A stretch of DNA of 64,000 nucleotides from Kineosporiaceae bacterium (GTDB taxonomy: Bacteria > Actinomycetota > Actinomycetes > Actinomycetales > Kineosporiaceae): contig JAEUJN010000075.1 of assembly GCA_016794595.1 (NCBI GenBank), positions 1-64,000 of the forward strand, written 5' to 3'. Shown one piece after another: positions 8,500-16,648 of the stretch. The notes under the pieces were generated by a model. The model had not been told where the DNA came from. It saw only the letters and a list, made by a program, of their open reading frames with translations, and searched no databases. The position numbers and the translations under genes were made by a program. Position 1 is the stretch's first letter. Each line of letters opens with the position of its first letter.

Positions 8500-10197
8500 G
8501 TGGGTGCGATGTCACCGCTCGTCAGATCTGTTCGAAGTGAACCCGCGCCGGGACTGGCCGACCTCAGCCCCGTTTCGATGCCAGAGGTGGACGTGCGAGT
8601 GATCCAGCCGGATCCGGGTCCGCATCCCCTGCTGAGCCGTAGGGAGCTGCGCGAGTCCCGGCGGCGTGGCACCCGCTCCGCACCGTCCCCCGCCGAGGTC
8701 GACCAGCCGATCCTGCTCACCGCTGACCTCACCCTCCCGCCCACGAGACCGGCGGCGGAGCCTGCGGCCACCCGGCGGTCCGAGGGAGCCCGGCGGTCCG
8801 AGGGAGCCCGGCGGTCCGAGGGAGCCAGGAGGCCGGCTCACCCCGGGCGGCAGGCCGAGCGGCCGGGTCCCGTCGGACGGCGGGCCGAGCGCTCACAACG
8901 CTCCGCCACCCGGCGCACCCGCCGGCTGCGCGCGGTCGCGGCGTCCACCGTTGCCGTCGTGATCGCCTGCGGTGCGATGGCCGTGATCCTGAGCCGGCGC
9001 GACTCCGACCGTGACCTGACCACCTCGCTCGCCCAGCAGCCCCAGGTCAGCGTGACGGCGTCCGCGAGCGACCCGGCGCTCACCCTGTTGGGCGAGGCGA
9101 CCCCGGGTGCCACGGTGTCGGTGGCCGGGTCCCCCTCGCCCGGTGCGTCGGCCTCCGCCGCAGCCAAGACCGGCGCCGGGGCCAAGACCTCGGCCAGATC
9201 GACGAGCGCGAAGTCACCTGCCACGACCACCACGAGAACCTCGACCGGCACCCGGCCCGGCGTCGTCCTCGACGGCCGCCGGATGGGTGGCTGGTACGCC
9301 GGTGCCGGGGGCTCCGGGGTCGCCGACGGCAGCTTCGCGAGCTGGCTCGGCCAGCCCCTGGGGATCGTCAGCACCTGGGCCGACACCGGTGACGAGGAGC
9401 AGCGCACCGTCTCGGGGCTGACCGCCACCTACGCCAACTGGAAAGGTGCGATCGACATCGCGGTCGGCGGCATGGTGATCGGCAGCGGGGAGTCCTACGC
9501 CGCCGCCGCCAACGGCGCCTACGACGCGAGGTGGCGCCAGGCCGCCGGGGTGATCGCCTCGGTGCGCAAGGGGGCCTCCGGCCCGACGTTCGTCCGCCCG
9601 TTCCACGAGTACAACGGAACCTGGATGGGCGAGTGGTCGATCAACTCCGGCAACGTGGCCGACTTCAAGCGGGCGTTCACCCGATACGCGCAGATCCTGC
9701 GTGCCGCGATGCCCGAGGTCTACATCGTCTGGTGCCCGAACTCGGGTGACCACTCCGGCGTCCCGGTCGAGACGCAGTACCCCGGGGACGACGTGGTCGA
9801 CGTGGTGGCGCCCGACTACTACCACGACGGGTCCAGCGAGGATCCGACCTCGACCACGTGGCGCGGGGGCAGCCCGCTCGGCATGGACGCCTGGCGCCGG
9901 TTCGCTGCCTCGCACGGCAAGCCGATCGGGATGCCCGAGTGGGGGCTGAAGTCCGAGGGCGGCGGCGACTCCCCCGAGTGGATCCGCGCGGTCAACGCCT
10001 GGGCCACCCAGAACGCCAACACCGCGACCTGGCAGATCGGCGAGCGGATTCCCGCTGCCGCCGCGGGCAAGGTGCTCTACATCAGCTACTTCAACGTGGT
10101 GCACGGCGGTCAGACCGCCTTCACCATTCACGGGTACGGGGCGAACCCGGCCTCCGAGGCGGCCTACAAGAGCCTGCGCTGGGGCAACAACACCTGA
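8500..10197 (+). CDS. Membrane-anchored glycoside hydrolase, GH26 (beta-mannanase-like)
   Basis: The 565-residue protein has a long basic cytoplasmic N-terminus, one transmembrane segment (about residues 146-172), a Ser/Thr/Ala-rich linker, and an extracellular TIM-barrel domain (about 250-565). GH26 motifs are visible: FVRPFHEYNGTWMGEW with the acid/base Glu370, IVWCPNSGD, and GMPEWGLKSEG with the probable nucleophile Glu480. GH26 enzymes cut beta-mannans or mixed beta-glucans. Three perfect 18-bp repeats (8773-8826) encode RRSEGA three times in the cytoplasmic part. The start is a GTG at 8500; an ATG at 8509 is equally possible. Its stop abuts that of the convergent downstream gene. Confidence 0.87.
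   Translation: MGAMSPLVRSVRSEPAPGLADLSPVSMPEVDVRVIQPDPGPHPLLSRRELRESRRRGTRSAPSPAEVDQPILLTADLTLPPTRPAAEPAATRRSEGARRSEGARRSEGARRPAHPGRQAERPGPVGRRAERSQRSATRRTRRLRAVAASTVAVVIACGAMAVILSRRDSDRDLTTSLAQQPQVSVTASASDPALTLLGEATPGATVSVAGSPSPGASASAAAKTGAGAKTSARSTSAKSPATTTTRTSTGTRPGVVLDGRRMGGWYAGAGGSGVADGSFASWLGQPLGIVSTWADTGDEEQRTVSGLTATYANWKGAIDIAVGGMVIGSGESYAAAANGAYDARWRQAAGVIASVRKGASGPTFVRPFHEYNGTWMGEWSINSGNVADFKRAFTRYAQILRAAMPEVYIVWCPNSGDHSGVPVETQYPGDDVVDVVAPDYYHDGSSEDPTSTTWRGGSPLGMDAWRRFAASHGKPIGMPEWGLKSEGGGDSPEWIRAVNAWATQNANTATWQIGERIPAAAAGKVLYISYFNVVHGGQTAFTIHGYGANPASEAAYKSLRWGNNT
8773..8826 (+). repeat. Three perfect 18-bp tandem repeats in coding sequence
   Basis: cggcggtccgagggagcc is repeated exactly three times (8773-8790, 8791-8808, 8809-8826), giving Arg-Arg-Ser-Glu-Gly-Ala three times in the cytoplasmic tail of the GH26-like protein. 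The unit length keeps the frame, so copy number could vary without breaking the gene. Confidence 0.9.
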
Positions 10198-11217
10198 TCA
10201 GCCCCACTCGCCGGCGAGGACGGACAGGGCACGAAGGGTGACCCACTTCGACGCTCGGCCCTGCGGTTCGATGTCGACCTCGGTCTTGCCGGTGTAGGCG
10301 TAGCGATTGGTCCACCGGCCGCTGGCGTCACGCTGGTCGAGCAGCCAGGACCGCGCATGGTCGAGTCGCTCGTCGCCGCCGTGACCGAGCTCGGTCAGCA
10401 CCTCGAGCACCTGCAGCACGTCGGTGACGTAGCCCGAGGGGAACCCGAGCCGGAACCACGACCGGCTCGGTGTGGTGTTGCCCCAGCCCATCGGGTAGTC
10501 GGCGACCGCCGGGTCGCGCGAGAGCAGGAAGGCCACTGCCTGCTCGATCGCGCGCTCGACGGACGCGGAGCGGTGCTCCGGGGGGATCCGTGCCAGCCCG
10601 CGCAGTTCCTTGACCGCACCCCAGGCGCAGGGCTGCTTGTCGTTCGCGCCGCAGGAGAACAGCGGCCCACTCGTGCCGGTGGCGTGGAACCGCGCCCGAC
10701 CGTCCCCGAGGATCGTCGAGGCTGCCCACTCCGCGGCCGCCCGGACGCGACCGTCCTCGCCCAGGCCGAAGCCGAGGAACGCGCGCAGGAGGTTGCCGTT
10801 GAGGCAGTGGGCGATCGAACTGGGAGGCGGGGCCTTCTGCCGGGCAGCCCCCGAGATGCCGAACCCTCCGGCGGAGGTCGCGGTGTGGTCGAGCAGGTAC
10901 GCGCAGGCACGGCGGACGCGCTCGTCGGCCGGATCGGCGCCGAGTTGGTCGAGGAAGATCACCTGCCAGACGGTGCCGCGGTACTTCGGGCTGTAGCCCG
11001 GGCCGGGTTTCGTCCACCAACCGTCAGGCTGCTGGGCGGCCAGGATCGCTGCGATCGGGTCGGTGCGCATCGCCGCGGCACGCGCCTGCACCACCTCGGG
11101 GTCCTGGGGCGGGCGGCCGAGCAGCCGCTGCAACGCAGCGGCGCGGACGGCGGGCTGGTCGGGCTCGAGCAGCCACGTCACGAGGTCATCGACCTTCTGG
11201 ACGGCAGCCATGGGCAT
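10198..11217 (-). CDS. Prenyltransferase/squalene-cyclase-fold (alpha/alpha toroid) protein
   Basis: The 339-residue product contains repeated toroid-type motifs: QQPDGWWTKPGPGYSPKYRG, a DASGRWTNRYAYTG motif and SAGGFGISG, as in squalene-hopene cyclase and prenyltransferase repeats. The DXDD catalytic motif of squalene-hopene cyclases is not visible, so it is unlikely to be a classical cyclase. Related actinobacterial proteins are uncharacterised. Several Cys (HCLNG, SCGANDKQPCAWG) might bind metal. Start at 11217 or the second Met at 11211. Confidence 0.72.
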   Translation of the reverse strand: MPMAAVQKVDDLVTWLLEPDQPAVRAAALQRLLGRPPQDPEVVQARAAAMRTDPIAAILAAQQPDGWWTKPGPGYSPKYRGTVWQVIFLDQLGADPADERVRRACAYLLDHTATSAGGFGISGAARQKAPPPSSIAHCLNGNLLRAFLGFGLGEDGRVRAAAEWAASTILGDGRARFHATGTSGPLFSCGANDKQPCAWGAVKELRGLARIPPEHRSASVERAIEQAVAFLLSRDPAVADYPMGWGNTTPSRSWFRLGFPSGYVTDVLQVLEVLTELGHGGDERLDHARSWLLDQRDASGRWTNRYAYTGKTEVDIEPQGRASKWVTLRALSVLAGEWG

Positions 11218-11366
11218 CGCCTCGAGTGAACCCTGGCACGATCGTCGGGCAGGCGCCTCGCCCCTTGGTCCTCGGCCGGTTCGGGCCTGTTCGGGCAGGT
11301 CGCCCTCGATGAGGGTTCACTCATCGTGTTCTCACGATCCGCCTCGGCCCGGTCGAGGAGAATGGC

Positions 11367-11909
11367 GTGGTGCGTGGATGGCTGGTGGGCGTTGCGGGCG
11401 CCACTGCCCTCGCCGGCGGCCTCGTCCTGATGCCGGTGGCCTGGGCCGCCGTCCTGACCCCTCAGCCCGACGACCGGGTGATCGGTCCCGCTCTGGTGAT
11501 CGGTCCGGAGGGGTTGACGGTCACGGCCGACACCACGCCTGACTCTCCCCCGCCGACGGAGGCGGCCTCGGCGTCCGGGTCGTCTGGCGCGCCGACCGTG
11601 CCCACGCCGTCCGTCACCGTCGGGCCACGCGTCGCAGGCTCGGACCCCTCCGGCCTCCAGGGCGCGACGACGGGCGACCCGACCGCTGCCACCACCGTCG
11701 ACTCGGCGGCCACCACCCGGCCGACCTCGGCCCCGACCACGAGAGCCGCGGCGTCCGCGAGCGCGCCGGAGACCGTCCAGCCGTCTCGGGTACGGTCGGT
11801 CGAGCCCGCCGAGGACGAGCACGCGGAGGACGAGCACGACGAGGACGAGCACGCATCCTCGACCTCCTCGACCACCAACCGGTCGACCGAGCCGGACGAC
11901 GACCACTGA
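11367..11909 (+). CDS. Secreted Thr/Ser/Ala-rich protein with acidic His-containing tail
   Basis: The 180-residue product begins with a signal peptide or membrane anchor (about residues 1-28, ending in VAWAAVL). The rest is a disordered Thr/Ser/Pro/Ala-rich region ending in repeats EDEHAEDEHDEDEHASS. I recognise no family. The acidic His-spaced repeats could bind divalent metal ions. It lies 36 bp upstream of a sensor kinase gene on the same strand, and a similar acidic tail occurs in the protein encoded at 14450, so both may belong to one metal- or redox-sensing system. GTG start. Confidence 0.65.
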   Translation: MVRGWLVGVAGATALAGGLVLMPVAWAAVLTPQPDDRVIGPALVIGPEGLTVTADTTPDSPPPTEAASASGSSGAPTVPTPSVTVGPRVAGSDPSGLQGATTGDPTAATTVDSAATTRPTSAPTTRAAASASAPETVQPSRVRSVEPAEDEHAEDEHDEDEHASSTSSTTNRSTEPDDDH

Positions 11910-11945
11910 CCCGGAGTCTGCCCACCCGAGGGATCACCCACGGCC

Positions 11946-13421
11946 ATGACCGGTGAACGCCACCTGACCATCGGCGTCCGTGCCCGCATCATGTCCACGG
12001 TGCTGCTGCTGGCGGCGTTCGGCATGGCTCTGGCCGGTTCGGCGTCCACCGTCTTCGAACGGCGCCAACTGATCGACCATCTGGACGGCGTCCTGCTGGC
12101 CGATGTCACCCAGTTCCGGGTCGACGTGGCGGCCGATCCGAGCCGGCCGGTCAGCCAGATCCTGCGCGACACCCTGCAACGGCACGTCCCCACCGACGGG
12201 GAGGTTCTGGCCGGCCTGCTCGACGGCCATCCGGCCTTCGTCACCGCCGATCCCCGGCCGTTCGCGATCGAACGCGAGGGCGCACTGCTGGCCGACGTGG
12301 CCTCGATCGGCAGGGACGAGCCGTCGCGCATCCGGCAGGTCGAGACCTCCGTGGGTCCGGTGCGCCACGTGGTGGTCCAGGTCCGTTCCACCTCCGAGGC
12401 GGGGGCCGGTTCGCTGGTGATCGCCGTGAGTCTGCAACCGGTCCTCGATCAACTGGCCGACAGCGCTCGCCGGTACGCCGTCCTGGCCGGGGTCGCACTG
12501 GTCCTGATCGCGGTCGGAGGATGGTTGGTGGCCGGCCGCCTGCTGCGCCCGTTGCGGTTACTGCGCGAGGCAACCCAGGCGATCTCCCCCGACGATCTGA
12601 CCACCCGCATCCCGGTCACCGGGCGCGATGACGTCACCCAACTGACCCGCACGGTCAACGCCATGCTCGACCGGCTCGCCGACGCCTTCGACACCCAGCA
12701 GCAGTTCCTGGACGACGCGGGGCACGAGCTACGGACGCCGATCACGATCGTCCAGGGTCACCTCGAACTGTGTGACCCGACGGACCCCGACGAGGTGGCC
12801 TCGACCCACGCCCTGGTGCTCGACGAGCTCGACCGGATGGGACGGCTGGTGAACGACCTGATCGTGCTCGCCCAGGCGGGGCGGCCGGACTTCGTGCGGT
12901 TCGAGGTCGTCGACCTCGACCGTCTGCTGCGCGAGGTCTTCGACAAGGCCCAGGGACTGGCGGAGCGTCACTGGGTGCTCGACTCGACGGTGACGGCCCA
13001 CGTACTCGCCGACGCCCACCGGCTGACCCAGGCCCTGCTGCAGCTGACCGACAATGCCGTGCGGCACACCGGCCCGCAGGACGTGGTGGCCGTCGGCGGG
13101 GTGCTCTCGCGGGGGCAGGTGCAGTTGTGGGTTCGCGACAGCGGACCGGGGGTGTCCCCGCACGATGCGGAGCGGATCTTCGCCCGCTTCGGCCGGTCGG
13201 GCATGTCGCGTGGTGACTCGCACAACTCCGGACTGGGGCTGTCGATCGTGGCCGGGATCGCGGCCGCGCACGGGGGACGGGTCGAGCTGAGCCGTCCCAC
13301 CGACCCCCTGTCGGCCGGGTTCTCCCCCGAGCGGCCCGGGGCGCGGTTCACCTTGATCATGCCGTTGCGGGTCGTCGCCCACCCCCAACTCGCCTTCGGC
13401 GGCCAGGGGAGGTCGGTGTGA
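11946..13421 (+). CDS. Sensor histidine kinase (HAMP-HisKA-HATPase)
   Basis: The 491-residue membrane kinase has TM1 (about 15-35), an extracytoplasmic sensor region (about 36-168), TM2 (about 170-192), a HAMP linker, HisKA with DDAGHELRTPITIV (phospho-acceptor His260), and an HATPase domain with N-box QLTDNAVRHT, G1 DSGPGV and G2 GLGLSIVAGIAAAHGG. It should phosphorylate the response regulator whose GTG start overlaps its stop by 4 bp, but that gene carries a frameshift here. The signal is unknown. Neighbouring flavin, haem and ferredoxin genes suggest a redox or metal signal (inference). Confidence 0.93.
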   Translation: MTGERHLTIGVRARIMSTVLLLAAFGMALAGSASTVFERRQLIDHLDGVLLADVTQFRVDVAADPSRPVSQILRDTLQRHVPTDGEVLAGLLDGHPAFVTADPRPFAIEREGALLADVASIGRDEPSRIRQVETSVGPVRHVVVQVRSTSEAGAGSLVIAVSLQPVLDQLADSARRYAVLAGVALVLIAVGGWLVAGRLLRPLRLLREATQAISPDDLTTRIPVTGRDDVTQLTRTVNAMLDRLADAFDTQQQFLDDAGHELRTPITIVQGHLELCDPTDPDEVASTHALVLDELDRMGRLVNDLIVLAQAGRPDFVRFEVVDLDRLLREVFDKAQGLAERHWVLDSTVTAHVLADAHRLTQALLQLTDNAVRHTGPQDVVAVGGVLSRGQVQLWVRDSGPGVSPHDAERIFARFGRSGMSRGDSHNSGLGLSIVAGIAAAHGGRVELSRPTDPLSAGFSPERPGARFTLIMPLRVVAHPQLAFGGQGRSV

Positions 13422-14105
13422 GCAGGATCCTGGTGGCCGAGGACGAGGCCCGGATCGCCTCCTTCATCGACAAGGGGGCTGCGGGCCAGCGGGTACGCCG
13501 TCACGGTGGTCGGTGACGGCCCGGCCGCCTACGACGAGGCGATCAGCGGCACCCACGACCTGCTCGTGCTCGACATCGGGCTCCCGCTGCTGGACGGGTT
13601 CGCCGTCCTGAACAAGCTGCGCCGGGCGGGCAGTGCGCTGCCGGTGATCATCCTGACCGCCCGCACCGGCGTCCACGACACCGTGGCCGGACTGGAGAGC
13701 GGCGCGGACGACTACATGCCCAAGCCGTTCCGGTTCGAGGAGTTGCTCGCCCGGATCCGGTTGCGGTTGCGCTCGGAGGCGCGGGCACCCGAGCCGGCCG
13801 TGGTGCGCTACGGCGACCTGGTGCTGGATCCCGCGACCCGACGGGTGGTGGCCGGGGGGCGCCAGGTCGATCTGTCCGCCAGGGAGTACTCGCTGCTCGA
13901 GACCCTGATCCGGCACCCGGGCCAGGTGCTCAGCAGGGAACAGCTGTTGAGCCGGGTCTGGGGCTACGACTTCGATCCGGGGTCGAACGTGGTCGACGTG
14001 TACATCCGGTACCTGCGTCGCAAGGTCGGCGCCGAACGGATCGAGACCGTCCGCGGAGCGGGGTACCGGCTGCGGGACGTCACGCCGTGCGACGGCCAGT
14101 GCTGA
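13418..14105 (+). pseudogene. OmpR/PhoB-family response regulator, interrupted by a +1 frameshift
   Basis: The first part (GTG 13418) reads SRILVAEDEARIASFIDKG, the acidic-pocket start of a receiver domain. The frame is then lost at a run of five G (13474-13478) and continues one base later as LRASGYAVTVVGDG, the phospho-acceptor LLVLDIGLPLLDG, and a winged-helix DNA-binding domain ending VRGAGYRLRDV at 14105. Removing one G restores a normal regulator of about 228 residues. In the sequence as given, the second frame could only start internally (GTG 13506), giving a receiver without its acidic pair. It could be a sequencing error, a real inactivating mutation, or phase variation at the G-run. 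The upstream kinase is intact. Confidence 0.9.
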
Positions 14106-14322
14106 TCGAGCAGTAGACCACCTGGGCGATCACCGGGCGGCGACGCCCGGTGAGGAACCACAGGCCATCGAGCAGCCAGCGACGGCGAGCGGCCTGCGGC
14201 AGAACCGCGGCCTCGGCCACGATGGCCGAGGACCACTCCCGGTCGGCGGCCTCGCCGGTGGAGCCGACCCAGTCGATCAAGGCGTCGAGTGGTCGGCGTC
14301 GTGCCGGTCGGTGCGGGTCCAC
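14080..14322 (-). CDS. Small hypothetical protein (80 aa)
   Basis: The product has a tryptophan-containing helical core (LIDWVGSTGEA, RRRWLLDGLWFLTGRRRP) and no signal peptide. I do not recognise it. The GTG start (14320-14322) has a perfect GGAGG ribosome-binding site 5 bp upstream, which supports a real gene. Its 3' end overlaps the convergent response regulator by 26 bp, and it is divergent from the redox operon. Confidence 0.5.
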   Translation of the reverse strand: MDPHRPARRRPLDALIDWVGSTGEAADREWSSAIVAEAAVLPQAARRRWLLDGLWFLTGRRRPVIAQVVYCSISTGRRTA

Positions 14323-14359
14323 GGTGTCCTCCGTTCCGGGCCAGCTTGGCTGGGTTTTG

Positions 14360-14373
14360 TCTATCTAGATAGA
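14360..14373. promoter_or_regulatory. 14-bp perfect palindrome in divergent promoter region
   Basis: TCTATCTAGATAGA is a perfect palindrome in an AT-rich pocket of otherwise GC-rich DNA, between the divergent genes starting at 14322 (minus) and 14450 (plus). Position and symmetry fit an operator for a dimeric regulator. A second short palindrome, gagagctctc, lies at 14391-14400. Which regulator binds is unknown. Confidence 0.5.
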
Positions 14374-14449
14374 GATACTGCTCCGGAGATGAGAGCTCTC
14401 TCATTCCTGTCTCCCCAGGTTCCTCATGTGCGGAACCGACCCTGAGTAC

Positions 14450-15028
14450 ATGTCCATCACGCATGCGCACCGTGTCGGTGCGACCGCCGCTGCCGCCGCC
14501 GTCCTGCTGGGAGGTGCCGGCGCCGCCCTGCTGGCCACCACCGGGACGGCCACCGCCGCCCCCGCGACCACCGCGGACAGCGCTCAGAACGCACTGGCCC
14601 TGACGGCGGGCGCCACCACCGCCGCTGGCTCCCAGGAGCTCGAGGCGGCCCTCGGGCAACTGAGCGCCGAGAGCGAGCGGCTGACGGTCGAGGCGGACTC
14701 CCTGCGGGCGGAGATCGCCCGCCGGCAGGCGAGTGCCGCGGCGGCTCGGGTCGCGGCCGCCCAGGCGTCGGCTGCCGAGGCCGCGGCTGCCGAGGCCGCT
14801 GCTCAGGCACAGGCCCACGCACCGGGCGAGGCCCCAGAGCACTACCGGGCCGCCGCGAGCCAACCGGCCGCCGCTCCCGCCCCGGGCGGCGGCGCCGCCG
14901 AGGCGACCGCTGCGGCACCGACCTCCCATGCCACCACCGGCGCCAGCGGCTCGACCGGCTCCGAGCACGAGGACCACGACGAGGACGACAAGGGCGAGGA
15001 CCACGACGAGGACGGCGACGATGACTGA
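14450..15028 (+). CDS. Secreted coiled-coil protein with acidic His/Asp-rich tail
   Basis: The 192-residue product has a signal-peptide-like N-terminus (about residues 1-38), a short coiled coil (ELEAALGQLSAESERL, then AEIARRQ), an Ala-rich helix, and the tail EHEDHDEDDKGEDHDEDGD. It is the first gene of a run in which each stop overlaps the next start up to the ferredoxin. A TTGASGST stretch near residue 166 loosely resembles the [ST]GA[ST] core that ApbE flavinylates, but no FMN-bind fold is recognisable. I choose the ATG at 14450; the in-frame ATG at 14426 also lacks a clear ribosome-binding site. Confidence 0.65.
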   Translation: MSITHAHRVGATAAAAAVLLGGAGAALLATTGTATAAPATTADSAQNALALTAGATTAAGSQELEAALGQLSAESERLTVEADSLRAEIARRQASAAAARVAAAQASAAEAAAAEAAAQAQAHAPGEAPEHYRAAASQPAAAPAPGGGAAEATAAAPTSHATTGASGSTGSEHEDHDEDDKGEDHDEDGDDD

Positions 15029-15593
15029 TCGCCTCTCGACGGCCGAGCGGCTGCCCGGTGCCCCCGGGCCGTCCCGCCAGTCCCGGTGGTCGGTGGCTGC
15101 CCTGGTGGCTCCCGCCTCGGCGGCGGTCTTTGCCGGCAGCATGGGCTGGGCCGTGGCTCACCCGCCGGTGACCGCGTCGGTGGACACCGTCGCGCAGGCC
15201 GCGGCACCGGCGGCATCCTCGGGTGCTGTCGCCGCCTCGCCGGAGCCCGCCGCGGTGGACCCTGCCCTGGGGCAGCAGGTCGAGGAGCAGCTCGCCCAGG
15301 TGACCGCACTGCGCAGCCAGGTCGAGGAGTTGCGCTCCCAGGTGGCCGCCCTGGACGACGCCGCGACCACGGCCGGCGCAGCCACCGGGACGTCCCCACG
15401 GACCTCCACCGCGAGGTCCGCTGCGAAGTCGGCGGCCAAGTCCGCTGCACCAGCCCAGCAGGCTCCGGCCCAGCCGGTCGCCAAGCCTGCCCAGCCGGCC
15501 CCCGCTCAGCCGGCCCAGCAGCCCGCCCCCAAGCCTGCCCAGCCGGCGCCGCCCCCCGCTCCGGCCACCAACGGCAGCACGGGTGGATCGTGA
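15021..15593 (+). CDS. Membrane-anchored or secreted coiled-coil, Pro/Ala/Lys-rich protein
   Basis: The 190-residue protein has a hydrophobic segment (about 24-46, WSVAALVAPASAAVFAGSMG), a short coiled coil (VEEQLAQVTALRSQVEELRS), and a long AQPA/KPAQPAP-repeat tail typical of cell-wall-spanning linkers. No enzymatic domain is visible. It overlaps the preceding gene by 8 bp and shares GTGA with the following apbE gene, so it is translationally coupled to both. It may position components of the redox system in the envelope (inference). Confidence 0.65.
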   Translation: MTDRLSTAERLPGAPGPSRQSRWSVAALVAPASAAVFAGSMGWAVAHPPVTASVDTVAQAAAPAASSGAVAASPEPAAVDPALGQQVEEQLAQVTALRSQVEELRSQVAALDDAATTAGAATGTSPRTSTARSAAKSAAKSAAPAQQAPAQPVAKPAQPAPAQPAQQPAPKPAQPAPPPAPATNGSTGGS

Positions 15594-16648
15594 CCTCGCT
15601 GGCCGCCGTCGAGAGTTCTCCCTCCCCCACCGGTTCGTCAGCCGACCCACGGACGGGCCCCCCGTCGCCGATGGCGTGCCGGTTCCGGGCCATGAACACC
15701 GACATCACGATCCAGGTGACGGGTCCGGGGGCACAGGCCGAGCACCTGATCGACCAGGCCCGGCGCCTGTTCGCGCGGGTGGAGCTCGCGTGCACGCGGT
15801 TCGACCCCGACAGCGCGCTGATGCAGGCCAACCGGGCCGGTGAGTCGTGGGTCGAGGTCCCCTCCGAGTGCTACCTGGCCATCGCCGAGGCCGAGGGCGC
15901 CCACGTCGAGACCCAGGGCCTGTTCGACCCCCGGGTGCTCGAGACCCTCGTCGGGCTGGGCTACGACCGCACGCTGGCCTTCGGTGACGGGCCGGTGCGG
16001 CTGTCCAGCGGCACCCGTCCCGAGGGCATCCCACTGATACTTCCCTCGCCCGCCGCCGCGGCGGCCTCCTCGCGCCGGCCGCCGTGGACGCCGGGGCTGG
16101 ATCGCGCGCGGCGCGCGGTCCGGATCGGGCCGCTGCCCATCGACCTCGGCGGCATCGGCAAGGGCCTGGCGGTTCGCTGGGCCTCCCACCTGCTGGTCGA
16201 GGCGGGCGCCGGCCACCTGGTGGAGGCCGGTGGGGACTGTGCCCTGGCCGGCCCCAGCCCGGACGGTGGCCCGTGGCGGATCGGGGTGGAGGACCCGTTC
16301 GGCGGCGACCAGCCGGTCGCCGTCCTGGCACTGCACGACACTGCCGTGGCCACCTCCTCGTTGCGCAAGCGCACCTGGCAGCTGGACGGCCGGCAGGTCC
16401 ACCACCTGATCGACCCGCGGTCCGGGGCCTGCGTGGACGGCGGGCTGCGCTCGGTGACCGTGCTCGACACCGACGCGGCGCGCGCCGAGGTCTGGAGCAA
16501 GGCCCTGCTCGTCGCCGGACGGCGGCACATCGCCGAGCTGGCCACCGAGAAGGCCCTGCCCGCGCTGTGGGTGGACGACAGCGGCCGGTTGGCCGCCACC
16601 CCCGAACTGCACGAGACGATCATCTGGAGCTGTCGCGATGTCCACTGA
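15590..16648 (+). CDS. apbE: ApbE family FAD:protein FMN transferase
   Basis: The 352-residue product matches ApbE. It has FRAMNTDITIQV near residue 33, FARVELACTRFDPDSALMQAN, DLGGIGKGLAVRWASHLL, VEAGGDCALAG, and HHLIDPRSGACVDGGLRSVTVL with the metal-binding Asp. ApbE enzymes move FMN from FAD onto a Thr/Ser of extracytoplasmic electron-transfer proteins. No obvious lipoprotein signal is present, so the location is uncertain. The GTG start overlaps the previous stop (GTGA). Partners downstream are a haem-type ferric reductase, a NuoF-like protein and a ferredoxin; no FMN-bind acceptor is recognised in the window. Confidence 0.93.
   Translation: MTSLAAVESSPSPTGSSADPRTGPPSPMACRFRAMNTDITIQVTGPGAQAEHLIDQARRLFARVELACTRFDPDSALMQANRAGESWVEVPSECYLAIAEAEGAHVETQGLFDPRVLETLVGLGYDRTLAFGDGPVRLSSGTRPEGIPLILPSPAAAAASSRRPPWTPGLDRARRAVRIGPLPIDLGGIGKGLAVRWASHLLVEAGAGHLVEAGGDCALAGPSPDGGPWRIGVEDPFGGDQPVAVLALHDTAVATSSLRKRTWQLDGRQVHHLIDPRSGACVDGGLRSVTVLDTDAARAEVWSKALLVAGRRHIAELATEKALPALWVDDSGRLAATPELHETIIWSCRDVH

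Noticed and set aside
14926-14970. TTGAS in the 14450 product as a firm ApbE flavinylation site
   Set aside because: The stretch is low-complexity, lacks the upstream Asp and there is no FMN-bind fold; kept only as a hypothesis.
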